Assembly (NCBI RefSeq): GCF_028747645.1
Contig: NZ_CP118100.1
Coordinates: 1,178,001 to 1,242,000, forward strand
Reading direction: 5' to 3'
Source: Microbacterium esteraromaticum
GTDB taxonomy: Bacteria; Actinomycetota; Actinomycetes; Actinomycetales; Microbacteriaceae
Length of the DNA: 64,000 bases
Part shown: piece after piece, positions 33,352 to 41,353 of the stretch
Layout: each line of letters starts with the position of its first letter
Numbering within the stretch: position 1 is the stretch's first letter
Notes under the pieces: model-generated
The model's input: only the letters and a program-made list of their open reading frames with translations
Database searches by the model: none
What the model was told of the DNA's origin: nothing
Translations under genes and position numbers: made by a program

Positions 33352-34151
33352 GCCACGGCGCCGATCAGCCGCAGGATCGACCCCATGTCCTGCACAGCGT
33401 CCTCGGGCCCGCGCGGAGCGAAGCCGGCGATCGTGGCACCCGCCAGCGGCACGTGCTCGCGTACCTGGCGGATCGCCGTGACCAGTGCGGCGGTCGTGGT
33501 GCCGAACGGAGCGGCATCCGACACACCGGAGATCGTCGAGGGGTCGAGCACGTCGACGTCGATGTGCACCCAGACGCGCGACGCCCCCGTCGAGCGCACC
33601 GCCTCGGCGACAGCATCCGCGTCGAAGTCGGTGGGGGAGAACCGCGTCAGCCGATCGAGCTCGGGCTGCTCCGCGGCGTCGATGTTGCGCGTGCCGAGCA
33701 TCACGACGCGTTCGCGCGGAATGCCGGGCGATAGCGCCAACTGGCCTTCTCCGTCGCCGAGGACGGCGCGCAGCGCCATGCCTGAGAACGCCCCGGAGGG
33801 TGAGGAGCCGGGGTCGTGCAGGTCCGGGTGGGCATCGCACCAGAGCACCGCCAGATCGGAGGTGTCGATCGCTGACAGCGCGAAGGCGCTGACGCTGCAG
33901 TCGCCGCCGATGACGATGGTCGTCTCGTCGGAGTGCGACATCGTCTCGCGCAGCAGTTCGCGCACGCGCAACAGTGAGCTGAGGCGATGAACACCGGTAC
34001 CGAGCGCCTCACCGGCCTCCATCGGCACGTCGAGGGTGATGGTGTCCTTGCGTGGCAGGTCACCCGAGATCGCTGTTGCGCCATCGATCAGCATCATGGC
34101 GCGGGCCGACGGCGATCCCTGCCACTGCGGGGTGATGAGAAATCGGGTCAT
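33348..34151 (-). CDS. Arginase/agmatinase/formiminoglutamase family enzyme
   Basis: A 267-residue ureohydrolase-fold protein. The di-manganese ligands are present: His is replaced by Cys-Ser in GGDCSVS, then DAHPDLHD and DVDVLDPS. The GGDH of classical arginases thus reads GGDC, so the first metal ligand is changed. The substrate may differ from arginine. Start ATG 34151, probably transcribed with pspA although a hairpin (34173-34199) lies between. It overlaps the HExxH gene by GTGA. Confidence 0.85.
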   Translation of the reverse strand: MTRFLITPQWQGSPSARAMMLIDGATAISGDLPRKDTITLDVPMEAGEALGTGVHRLSSLLRVRELLRETMSHSDETTIVIGGDCSVSAFALSAIDTSDLAVLWCDAHPDLHDPGSSPSGAFSGMALRAVLGDGEGQLALSPGIPRERVVMLGTRNIDAAEQPELDRLTRFSPTDFDADAVAEAVRSTGASRVWVHIDVDVLDPSTISGVSDAAPFGTTTAALVTAIRQVREHVPLAGATIAGFAPRGPEDAVQDMGSILRLIGAVA

Positions 34152-34172
34152 GACGTTCTCCGGGGGAGAGAT

Positions 34173-34199
34173 GGGGCGGATGCCACCGGCATCCGCCCC
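34173..34199 (-). terminator. Hairpin downstream of pspA
   Basis: GGGGCGGATGCC pairs with GGCATCCGCCCC (12 bp, 3-nt loop). It may end or attenuate the TPM-pspA transcript before the arginase-family gene. Confidence 0.7.
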
Positions 34200-34205
34200 G
34201 GGGAA

Positions 34206-34946
34206 TCACTCGGATTCGAGGGCGGCCTGCGGTTTGCCGCCGACCTTCAGCGCGGCGAGCCGCGCCTCGACCTCGGTCAGCTCACCGAGGTCTTCCAGGC
34301 TCTCGAACTGTGCATCCAGCGACGAGGCCGCGAGCTCGGCCTTGCCCTGTGCCAGGGCCTCCTGGCGGCGGATCTTGTCTTCGAAACGGCCCAGTTCGCT
34401 GGTGGGGTCGAGCACATTGATCGAGCCGATGGCGTCCTGCACCTTGGTCTGTGCCTCGGCGACCTTGGCGCGGGCGAGCAGCTCGCTGCGCTTGGTCTTC
34501 AGCTCGCCCAGCTTGGTCTTCATGCCGTTGAGACCGTCCTTGAGCTTGTCGACGATCTCGGTCTGGGTCGCGATCTGCGGCTCGGCGGCACGGGCTTCGC
34601 GCTCGGCGCCGATCTGACGCTGCAGGGCGATCTTGGCGAGGTTGTCGAACTTGTCGGCGTCGGCGGTGTGGCCGCCGCCGCGCAGCTCATCGGCCTTGCG
34701 GCTGGCTGCGATGGCCTTGTTGCCCCAGTCCTTGGCGGACTGCACGTCCTCCTGGTGGTCGCGCTCGAGCAGGCGCAGGTTGCCGATGGTCTCGGCGATG
34801 GCCGACTCTGCCTCGGCGATGTTGTTCGTGTAGTCGCGCACGAGCTGGTCGATCATCTTCTGCGGGTCCTCGGCGGAGTCGAGGAGCGAGTTGATGTTTG
34901 CGCGGACGAGGGTCGAGATGCGCCCGAAGATGGACTGCTTGGTCAT
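34206..34946 (-). CDS. pspA: PspA/IM30 family envelope-stress protein
   Basis: A 246-residue, almost wholly helical coiled-coil protein of the ESCRT-III-like PspA family, which coats stressed inner membranes. The N-terminal amphipathic helix is TKQSIFGRISTLVRANINSLLDSAEDPQKMIDQLVRDY. A long coiled coil runs from about residue 30 to 190. The gene follows the TPM-domain membrane protein by 54 bp, a pairing often seen in actinobacteria. No PspF or ClgR gene is near, so the control differs from that of enterobacteria or mycobacteria. Confidence 0.92.
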   Translation of the reverse strand: MTKQSIFGRISTLVRANINSLLDSAEDPQKMIDQLVRDYTNNIAEAESAIAETIGNLRLLERDHQEDVQSAKDWGNKAIAASRKADELRGGGHTADADKFDNLAKIALQRQIGAEREARAAEPQIATQTEIVDKLKDGLNGMKTKLGELKTKRSELLARAKVAEAQTKVQDAIGSINVLDPTSELGRFEDKIRRQEALAQGKAELAASSLDAQFESLEDLGELTEVEARLAALKVGGKPQAALESE

Positions 34947-35000
34947 GGGTTGTTCCTTTCAGGGGACGGGATCATGAAGTCGAGTCGGAATGAGCGGGGG

Positions 35001-37049
35001 TCAGAATCGGCCTCCTCCGGAGCGGCCACTGCGGCCTCCTGACCGCCCGCCGCCGAAGCCTGAGCTGCGGAAACCGCCGCCGCCCGAGCGGAAGCCGCGG
35101 GAGCGCGAACCACCGGAGGAACGTCGTGAGGAGCTTGCGCCGGCGATCAGCCCGCCGATGATGCCGCCGACGATGTCTCCTGCAATTCCGGAGCCCGAGC
35201 TGCGACCGGAGCCGCCGCCGAAGGGGTCGCCGCCCCAGCTCGCCCAGCCGTCCTGAGCGCCGCGGCGGGCGTACGCGTCGACGTCGCTGCGAGCGTGCTG
35301 TGAAGCCTGGCGGGCGAGCGAAAGGGCGCGTTCAGCTTCGGAGAGCGCGGTGCGTTCGTCGGAGGGCTGAACCGCGATCGCCTGGTCCAGCGCCGCCTCG
35401 GCCTGCGACAGGCGCGTGCGGGCCGTGGAGCCGATGCCGCCGCGACGGGTGTCGATGAAGGTGCGCGCGGCGCGCACCTCGGAGCTTGCCTGAGCCAGAG
35501 TCTGCGACAGCAGCGCCTTCTGGCGCTGGGCTTGTGCGAGTGTCTCGTGCCCCCGGGCGATCGCGGCGTCGATCTGCGTGTTGGCGGCGGTCAGCGCACT
35601 CAGCATCCGTTGCGGGCTGCGCGACTGTCCGCTGAGATTCGCGGCGGCCTCGGCGAGCCGGGAGCGCACGGAGTTCACGGCGGCGGCGATCTGCCCGTCC
35701 GGGTCGGGCAGGGCCTGTGCGGCGGTCACATCGGCCTGCAGCTCAGAGACGAGCGCCTGGGCCTGCGTCTCGAGAGCGTGCAGCTCGTCACCGAGCGTCG
35801 AGACGGCCGTGACGAGCTGAGTCGCCTGCGCGACGGCCTGCTCGGCGGTGCGGATGCCGAATGCTGCCGGGCCGGTCTGTCCGGCGGCGATCGACGCCGC
35901 GGCGGATTCGATGGCGTGGTCGGCGAGCATCGCCCGCTCGTGCGCTTGTTCGGGGTTGTCCGCGACGGTCGAGAGGGCATCCGCGTCATACTCGCCGTGC
36001 AGTGCCGTCAGCGCCGGGCCGACGTGTGCCAGCAACGGCGTGAGCGCGGCGCGCTCGGCACGTACGCGTTCGAGCTCGGCCGGTGCGTTCTGCTGCAGCG
36101 CGCGCAGCGCCTCGAACGCCTCGGTGTTGTCATCGAGCAGGTCTTCGATCTCATCACACAGCTGGATGATCCGGATGTTCCACGCGCGCCGGTCGTGGAT
36201 GGAGTCCTCGATCTCGTCGTCGAGTTTCTGGCGAAGGCCGAAGGCCTCGGAGAGCTTCTCGCGTGCCGTCTGGACGACCTGTGCGAATCCCTCGGTCGCC
36301 TGGTCGCCGAACTGAGCGATCGCGAATCCCAACTCCTCGCGACTCGAGGTGATCGCGTCGTCCGCCTGCACCAGTGCCGAGCCCGCCTGAGTCTGCACGT
36401 GCTCGTCGGTGAGCGTCGAGAACGGATCGTTCGGGTCTGGGGTGGCGGGCATGGCCCCGCGGGCACGGATCGCGGCCGCACGTCGGCGTCGCCGGATGGC
36501 GCGCACGATCAGCCAGACGACGATGATGACGGCCGCAATGGCGACCAGCACCAGCACGACGCGCAGCAGTCCCGCGCCGCCGTCGCCCTGGATCTCGTCG
36601 GCGGCGAGGATGATCGCGCCGCTCCAGTCGTTCTGAGCGAGGAGGGGCTGGATGCTGTCCTCGATGGCGCTCAATCTGCTGTCGCTGAGCGGGCCGCCGC
36701 TGGCTGCCGAGATGTAGTACGCCCGCTGCTCGACGGCCACGGCGAGCAGATACTGCTCGGGGCCGAGGTTGTTCTGCTCGGCGACCGTGTCGGCCCAGGC
36801 GACGCGATCGGCGGGCGACGAGAACTCGTCGACGAACACCACGAACAGATCGGCCGAGGAGTTCTCGGTCAGCTCCTGCAGGCGTTGTTCGGCGGCTTCC
36901 TCCTGCGCGGGCGAGAGCACCCCGGCGGTATCGGTGACGTAGCCCGCATCGAGCGTCACCGGAGCGGTTGCCGAGGCCGCTGAACCGGTGATGGCAGTCA
37001 GCGCCGCGCTGAGCAGCAGGGCGGCAGAGAGCAGCCACCGTGTTCGCAT
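35001..37049 (-). CDS. TPM-domain membrane protein with long coiled coil and Gly/Arg/Ser-rich tail
   Basis: A 682-residue protein. A signal peptide (residues 1-28) is followed by a TPM domain (about 35-150), where GVLSPAQEEAAEQRLQEL and VAEQNNLGPEQYLLAVAV are family marks. One membrane helix (about 167-190, VVLVLVAIAAVIIVVWLIV) is followed by a basic stop-transfer and a cytoplasmic coiled coil of about 400 residues. The last 60 residues are Gly/Ser/Arg-rich. ATG 37049 has GGAGGGAACACT upstream, the best start. Adjacent pspA implies a membrane-stress role. TPM domains are named after bacterial and plant proteins with phosphatase or photosystem-repair roles. Confidence 0.85.
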   Translation of the reverse strand: MRTRWLLSAALLLSAALTAITGSAASATAPVTLDAGYVTDTAGVLSPAQEEAAEQRLQELTENSSADLFVVFVDEFSSPADRVAWADTVAEQNNLGPEQYLLAVAVEQRAYYISAASGGPLSDSRLSAIEDSIQPLLAQNDWSGAIILAADEIQGDGGAGLLRVVLVLVAIAAVIIVVWLIVRAIRRRRRAAAIRARGAMPATPDPNDPFSTLTDEHVQTQAGSALVQADDAITSSREELGFAIAQFGDQATEGFAQVVQTAREKLSEAFGLRQKLDDEIEDSIHDRRAWNIRIIQLCDEIEDLLDDNTEAFEALRALQQNAPAELERVRAERAALTPLLAHVGPALTALHGEYDADALSTVADNPEQAHERAMLADHAIESAAASIAAGQTGPAAFGIRTAEQAVAQATQLVTAVSTLGDELHALETQAQALVSELQADVTAAQALPDPDGQIAAAVNSVRSRLAEAAANLSGQSRSPQRMLSALTAANTQIDAAIARGHETLAQAQRQKALLSQTLAQASSEVRAARTFIDTRRGGIGSTARTRLSQAEAALDQAIAVQPSDERTALSEAERALSLARQASQHARSDVDAYARRGAQDGWASWGGDPFGGGSGRSSGSGIAGDIVGGIIGGLIAGASSSRRSSGGSRSRGFRSGGGGFRSSGFGGGRSGGRSGRSGGGRF

Positions 37050-37169
37050 AGTGTTCCCTCCACTCGGCTGCCGAGCCCCCATGCGTCGAGTCTATGCACT
37101 GCGACCGACGCGCGACAGCATCCGCGCGTGCGGCGTTCGCTGTCGGCGCAGACGCATACGCTGGAAGGC

Positions 37170-38015
37170 ATGGACGACAGATACGGCACCGACGTCCTCG
37201 CCGACGGATGGCGCAAGCGGGGTGTACCCACGACGACCGACGTCGCAGCGCAGAGGGATCTCGTCGTCGAGGTCGCCGACGACGGATACTGCGGGGCGAT
37301 CACCCGCGTCGAGGCGGGGCTGGTCGAACTCGAGGACTGGAAGGGGCGCCGGCGCAGCTTCCCGCTCGGTGGCGGCTTTCTCATTGAGGGGCGTCCGGTG
37401 CGCCTGGTCATGCCCGCCCGCGCCCCGTCGGGCCCGCGGCGCACCGCGTCGGGGTCGTACGCACCCGCTGACGACCGGGCACGCACGGCGCTGCCGAGCC
37501 GCATCCTGGTCGAGGGCCGCCACGACGCGGAACTGGTCGAGAAGGTCTGGGGTGCCGATCTGCGCGTCGAGGGCGTGGTCGTGGAGTACCTGCAGGGGCT
37601 CGATCGTCTCGACGAGTTGCTGGCCGAGGCGCCGCCGACGGCGACGCGCCGATATGGGGTGCTGGTCGACCATCTCGTCGCCGGCTCGAAGGAGACCCGG
37701 ATCGTCGATCAGATCATGCGGGGCCCGCACGGGGCCCACCTGAAGATCGTCGGTCATCCGTTCATCGACGTCTGGCAGTGCGTGACACCGACGGCGATGG
37801 GCATCCGTGCGTGGCCGCAGATCCCGCGCGGAACCGACTGGAAGACCGGCATCTGCCGGGCATTCGGCTGGCCCGCCGACGACCAGACGGACATCGCGCA
37901 CGCCTGGAAGCGCATCCTGTCGCGGGTGACCACCTTCCGAGACCTGGAGCCCGCCCTGTTGGGGCGGGTCGAAGAGCTCATCGACTTCGTCACCGAGCCG
38001 CACGCCCGCGGCTGA
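37170..38015 (+). CDS. DUF3097-family protein
   Basis: A 281-residue conserved actinobacterial protein. DDRYGTDVLADGWRKRG at the start, SRILVEGRHDAELVEKVWG in the centre and GTDWKTGICRAFGWP near the end are DUF3097 marks. The VEGRHDAELVEKVWG segment recalls a TOPRIM-like fold with conserved acidic residues. I chose ATG 37170 for its GGAAGG site, and TACGCT also lies 7 nt upstream. No function is established. It precedes trmB by 25 bp. Confidence 0.85.
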   Translation: MDDRYGTDVLADGWRKRGVPTTTDVAAQRDLVVEVADDGYCGAITRVEAGLVELEDWKGRRRSFPLGGGFLIEGRPVRLVMPARAPSGPRRTASGSYAPADDRARTALPSRILVEGRHDAELVEKVWGADLRVEGVVVEYLQGLDRLDELLAEAPPTATRRYGVLVDHLVAGSKETRIVDQIMRGPHGAHLKIVGHPFIDVWQCVTPTAMGIRAWPQIPRGTDWKTGICRAFGWPADDQTDIAHAWKRILSRVTTFRDLEPALLGRVEELIDFVTEPHARG

Positions 38016-38028
38016 ACACCCGCGCCGG

Positions 38029-38034
38029 TACCCT
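38029..38034 (+). promoter_or_regulatory. -10-like TACCCT before trmB
   Basis: TACCCT ends 6 nt before the trmB ATG; the spacer GGAGGG could instead be a ribosome-binding site. Confidence 0.3.
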
Positions 38035-38040
38035 GGAGGG

Positions 38041-38766
38041 ATGCCAGAACCACGCACCTTCCGCGACGAACCGGTCTCGTTCGTGCGCCGCAGCGGCCGG
38101 ATGTCGGAGGGGCAGGAGCGGGCATTCGCCGAGCTCGCCCCGTTCTACCTGCTCGATGTGCCGCGCGACGTCGCCTTCACATCCGTGCACCCGCAGGCGC
38201 GGCTGGACGTGGCATCCGCATACGGACGCACCGCACCGCTGATCGTCGAGATCGGTTCGGGACAGGGCCACGCGATCGTCTCGGCGGCATCCTCACGACC
38301 CGACGATGACTTCCTCGCCGTCGAGGTGTTCCGCGCCGGACTCGCCCGCACCATGCTCGATGCCGACAAGGCCGGTGCGCGCAACCTGCGCCTGGCCGAG
38401 GCGAACGCCCCTGAGGTGCTGTCGACGTACCTGCCCGAGGCGGCAGCATCCGAGGTCTGGATCTTCTTCTCGGACCCCTGGCACAAGAAGCGCCACACCA
38501 AGCGGCGGATGATCCGGCCTGGCTTCCCCGAGATCGCCGCGCGGGCGATCGCTGACGACGGGTTGCTGCGCCTGGCCACCGACTGGGAGGACTACGCCCT
38601 GCAGATGCGCGAGGTGCTCGATGAGGCACCGCAGTTCGAGCGCGCGTTCGAGGGGGAGTGGGCCGACCGCTTCGACGGACGCGTGATGACCGCGTTCGAA
38701 CGCAAGGGCATCGCGAAGGGGCGCGACATCCGCGACCTCACGTACCGTCGGGTACCGCGCGCGTGA
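38041..38766 (+). CDS. trmB: tRNA (guanine-N7-)-methyltransferase
   Basis: A 241-residue SAM-dependent enzyme that makes 7-methylguanosine at position 46 of tRNA. Motif I is VEIGSGQGHAIV, motif II/III DFLAVEVFRAGLARTM, and the catalytic region reads IFFSDPWHKKRHTKRRMI. The N-terminal FVRRSGRMSEGQERAF is also typical. The stop overlaps the next gene by GTGA, so a CPBP-like membrane protein is translated in step. Confidence 0.95.
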   Translation: MPEPRTFRDEPVSFVRRSGRMSEGQERAFAELAPFYLLDVPRDVAFTSVHPQARLDVASAYGRTAPLIVEIGSGQGHAIVSAASSRPDDDFLAVEVFRAGLARTMLDADKAGARNLRLAEANAPEVLSTYLPEAAASEVWIFFSDPWHKKRHTKRRMIRPGFPEIAARAIADDGLLRLATDWEDYALQMREVLDEAPQFERAFEGEWADRFDGRVMTAFERKGIAKGRDIRDLTYRRVPRA

Positions 38767-39581
38767 CGGTCACCGCCTGGCGCAGCGTCCTCGCCGCCGC
38801 GCTGGTGTGCGCGGCGGCACCGGCGTTCTTCGTGCTGGGCTGGACGTGGCAGGGATGGGTGCTGCTCATCACCGGAATCGGGACGGCCGCGGTCGCCGAG
38901 AGACGTCGGATGCTGGCATCCGACCCCTCGCTGACACGCGACCTGTCGCTCATCGCCGTGGGCATGGTGATCGTGCACGCCATCTCGCTCGAGGCGAAGC
39001 TCGACGACCTCGCGATGCTGCGCTTCACGCTGGCGCTGGGCGGTGCCGTGCTGGTGCCGTACCTGATCTCGCGATTCGTGTACCGCGACCGGGCGATCTC
39101 GTTCCCGTGGCGCACGGGGCAGCGGTGGGCGCGCTGGCAATGGATCTGGCTCTTCGGGGTGCTGGCGCTGGGCTGGCTGATCCTGCCGTTCTACTTCATC
39201 ACCAGCGGGGTCTACCAGAACTGGCCGGTCGTCGACACTCCCGACCTCATCGCGCGTCTCTTCGTCGGCGTCGGAGCGGTAGGGATCTGGGATGAGCTGT
39301 TCTTCATCTGCACGGTCTTCGCGTTGCTGCGCCGGCACATGCCCGTTGTGCCTGCGAACATCCTGCAGGCCGTCGTGTTCGTGTCGTTCCTGTGGGAACT
39401 GGGGTACCGGGAGTGGGGACCGCTGCTGACGATCCCGTTCGCGCTTCTGCAGGGGTGGATCTTCCTGCGCACGCATTCCCTGGCGTACGTGGTCACGGTG
39501 CATCTGCTGTTCGACGCGGTCGTCTTCGCCGTGCTGGTGCACGCGCACAACCCCGGCATGCTGCCGATGTTTCTGGTCTGA
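38763..39581 (+). CDS. CPBP-like integral membrane protein with altered catalytic motif
   Basis: A 272-residue protein with about eight helices. Its last third resembles the CPBP/Abi CAAX-protease region: WDELFFICTVFALLRRH stands where EExxxR is usual, FLWELGY is in the next helix, and VTVHLLFDAVVF has the HxxxD/N motif. The first Glu of the EE pair is Asp and the Arg is shifted or lost, so activity is doubtful. The start GTG overlaps trmB. Role unknown. Confidence 0.72.
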   Translation: MTVTAWRSVLAAALVCAAAPAFFVLGWTWQGWVLLITGIGTAAVAERRRMLASDPSLTRDLSLIAVGMVIVHAISLEAKLDDLAMLRFTLALGGAVLVPYLISRFVYRDRAISFPWRTGQRWARWQWIWLFGVLALGWLILPFYFITSGVYQNWPVVDTPDLIARLFVGVGAVGIWDELFFICTVFALLRRHMPVVPANILQAVVFVSFLWELGYREWGPLLTIPFALLQGWIFLRTHSLAYVVTVHLLFDAVVFAVLVHAHNPGMLPMFLV

Positions 39582-39619
39582 GCCGATCCGCGCACCAGGG
39601 CGTTCATAGACGTCGTGAC

Positions 39620-39625
39620 TACCGT
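39620..39625 (+). promoter_or_regulatory. -10 hexamer TACCGT, leaderless CueP-like gene
   Basis: TACCGT ends 6 nt before the ATG at 39632. No ribosome-binding site is present. Confidence 0.4.
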
Positions 39626-39631
39626 GGCGCC

Positions 39632-40219
39632 ATGCGTACCCGTCTCACGGCGCTCGCCGCCGGCGTCTTCGCCCTCACCCTGTTGATCACCGGATGCTCG
39701 CCCGCTGCTGAACCAGCCGGCTCCGTCGCCTCGCAGAGCGATGTGTTGAGCGCGCACGGTCTCGACGGACTCGACGCCAAGCAGGTCATCGAGAAGCTCG
39801 ACACCACCGCGCTGACCGATCGGCCGCAGACACTGCAGGCGTCGATCCGCCCCGACGAGCTGGTTCTTGTGGACGAGTCCGGCCAGGACGTGCTGCTGCC
39901 GATGCCCGACGACGAGGTCTACATCGCCTTCGCCCCTTTCGCCACCCAAACCCACGACTGCACGTTCCACGCACCCAACTCCTGCGTGGGCGAGATGCAG
40001 CAGACCGATATTCAGATCACCATCACCGACGCCGACACCGGTGAGGTCTACGTCGACGAGCAGGCCGAGACCTACGACAACGGATTCATCGGCTACTGGC
40101 TGCCCCGCGACGTCGACGCGACCGTGGCGGTTACCACCGAGGGCAAAGCCGGTAGCGTCGAGATCACCACACGGGGGGCCGAGGCGCCCACGTGCATCAC
40201 CACTCTGCAGGTCAGCTGA
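39632..40219 (+). CDS. CueP-family copper-binding lipoprotein
   Basis: A 195-residue exported lipoprotein. The lipobox LLITGC gives Cys22. The mature part has the CueP marks: YIAFAPFATQTHDCTFHAPNSCVGEMQ with the conserved Cys-His and Cys for copper, and ETYDNGFIGYWLPRDVDATVAV. In Salmonella CueP sequesters periplasmic Cu and helps supply superoxide dismutase; Gram-positive forms are lipid-anchored. It has its own -10 and no visible copper operator. Here the regulator is not evident. Confidence 0.85.
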   Translation: MRTRLTALAAGVFALTLLITGCSPAAEPAGSVASQSDVLSAHGLDGLDAKQVIEKLDTTALTDRPQTLQASIRPDELVLVDESGQDVLLPMPDDEVYIAFAPFATQTHDCTFHAPNSCVGEMQQTDIQITITDADTGEVYVDEQAETYDNGFIGYWLPRDVDATVAVTTEGKAGSVEITTRGAEAPTCITTLQVS

Positions 40220-40306
40220 CCGAGCCAGGTCAGTTGATCGGAGCCGATCCGGGCGCGCCGAGGGTGCGCAGAGGCGGCCCCGGCAACTGATAAGCTCGTT
40301 GAGTTC

Positions 40307-40379
40307 GCCTCCGTAGCTCAGTGGATAGAGCGCCGGTTTCCGGTACCGTAGGTCGCAGGTTCGACTCCTGTCGGGGGCA
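40307..40379 (+). tRNA. tRNA-Arg (anticodon CCG)
   Basis: A 73-nt cloverleaf: acceptor GCCTCCG with CGGGGGC (one G-T pair), D-arm GCTC/GAGC, anticodon arm with loop TTCCGGT and anticodon CCG, T-arm GCAGG-TTCGACT-CCTGT, and discriminator A. No CCA is encoded. The outermost anticodon-stem pair is a C-T mismatch. It reads CGG arginine codons. A terminator follows at 40390. Confidence 0.93.
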
Positions 40380-40389
40380 CACACAGAGA

Positions 40390-40413
40390 GACCGTCCGGG
40401 TTCCCGGGCGGTC
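40390..40413 (+). terminator. Rho-independent terminator of tRNA-Arg
   Basis: GACCGTCCGGG pairs with CCCGGGCGGTC (one G-T pair) around a TT loop and is followed by TTCTTCGTCT. Confidence 0.85.
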
Positions 40414-40443
40414 TTCTTCGTCTCCGGCCTCGACCGATGGTCG

Positions 40444-41238
40444 CTACTCGACAGGCGATTCCTCGGGGCCGTCCGCGGCCGTCACAGGCGCATCCGCGAA
40501 CTCTGCCAGAGCCTCGGCGACCTTTTCGGCGAGGTACTCGTGGCCGGCGTTCGAGGGGTGCTTGCGCCCGGGGCCGACATCGATCACGTCCAGGTAGTTC
40601 CGGTCGGTGATCCACTCGTGCTGCACCGGCGAGATGTACCACCAGTTGCGCGCGGCGGCGAGGTCCGCGAGGTCCCGGTCGATCCGCGCCGTCGATGCGC
40701 CGACGGGAAGCTCATGCGGTGCGGGGCCGAGCACGACAACGGGTACGTCTGGGAACACGGCGACCAGCTGGTCCCACACGGCGGTGACAGCGGCGCGGTA
40801 GCCGGCGGCATCCTCGCGGCGATCGTTGATCGATCCCTGCATGATCACGAGGTCGGGCGCGATCGTGGCATCCAGGGCCGCCACGCGCTCACCGTACGCC
40901 GGGCCGTTGCGGCCGGGGCGCTGATAGCCGCTTCCCGGAACCCCCGCGACCACGGTCTCGCCGCCGATCAGGTCGGCGAGCAGATACGCATAGCCGAGCG
41001 TCGGCTCGGTCGCCGCCGAGCCATACGTCCACGAGTCGCCGAACACGAGCACCCGGGGCCGTTCGGCAAGGTGCAGCGGAGCGGGCACGGCACCGTCCTG
41101 CCCCGCGGCGATCGGCGTGGTCTCCGCCGGTGTGTTCCAGGGGCGTGTGATGCCGATGACCACCGCGAGGACGACGGCGAATGCGCCGACGAGCGCGATG
41201 ACCATGCGGCGCCGTCGGGTCGGCGGGTGCAGGGTCAT
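40444..41238 (-). CDS. Membrane-anchored SGNH/GDSL hydrolase
   Basis: A 264-residue protein. One N-terminal helix (about 12-31) anchors it, with the enzyme outside. The SGNH blocks are visible: GDSWTYG (nucleophile Ser), GVPGSGYQ (block II Gly), QGSINDRRED (block III Asn) and a HPSNAGHEYLA C-terminal block with the Asp/His pair. It may deacylate a glycan or lipid of the envelope; the substrate is unknown. It is convergent with tRNA-Arg and separated from the NgcG-like gene by 115 bp with a hairpin. Confidence 0.85.
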   Translation of the reverse strand: MTLHPPTRRRRMVIALVGAFAVVLAVVIGITRPWNTPAETTPIAAGQDGAVPAPLHLAERPRVLVFGDSWTYGSAATEPTLGYAYLLADLIGGETVVAGVPGSGYQRPGRNGPAYGERVAALDATIAPDLVIMQGSINDRREDAAGYRAAVTAVWDQLVAVFPDVPVVVLGPAPHELPVGASTARIDRDLADLAAARNWWYISPVQHEWITDRNYLDVIDVGPGRKHPSNAGHEYLAEKVAEALAEFADAPVTAADGPEESPVE

Positions 41239-41298
41239 GGGGCGAGTGTAGGCGAGTCGGCGCGTCGAGCGAACTCGGGCGCGGTGGACGAAGAGACA

Positions 41299-41339
41299 CG
41301 GATCGCCCCCGCGCCGCTGAAGCGGGCAGGGGCGATCCG
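41299..41339 (-). terminator. Terminator of the NgcEFG operon
   Basis: CGGATCGCCCC pairs with GGGGCGATCCG (11 bp) and an inner CCGCT/AGCGG stem. On the complementary strand a TGTCTCTTC tail follows. Confidence 0.8.
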
Positions 41340-41353
41340 GGCGAACACGGATG

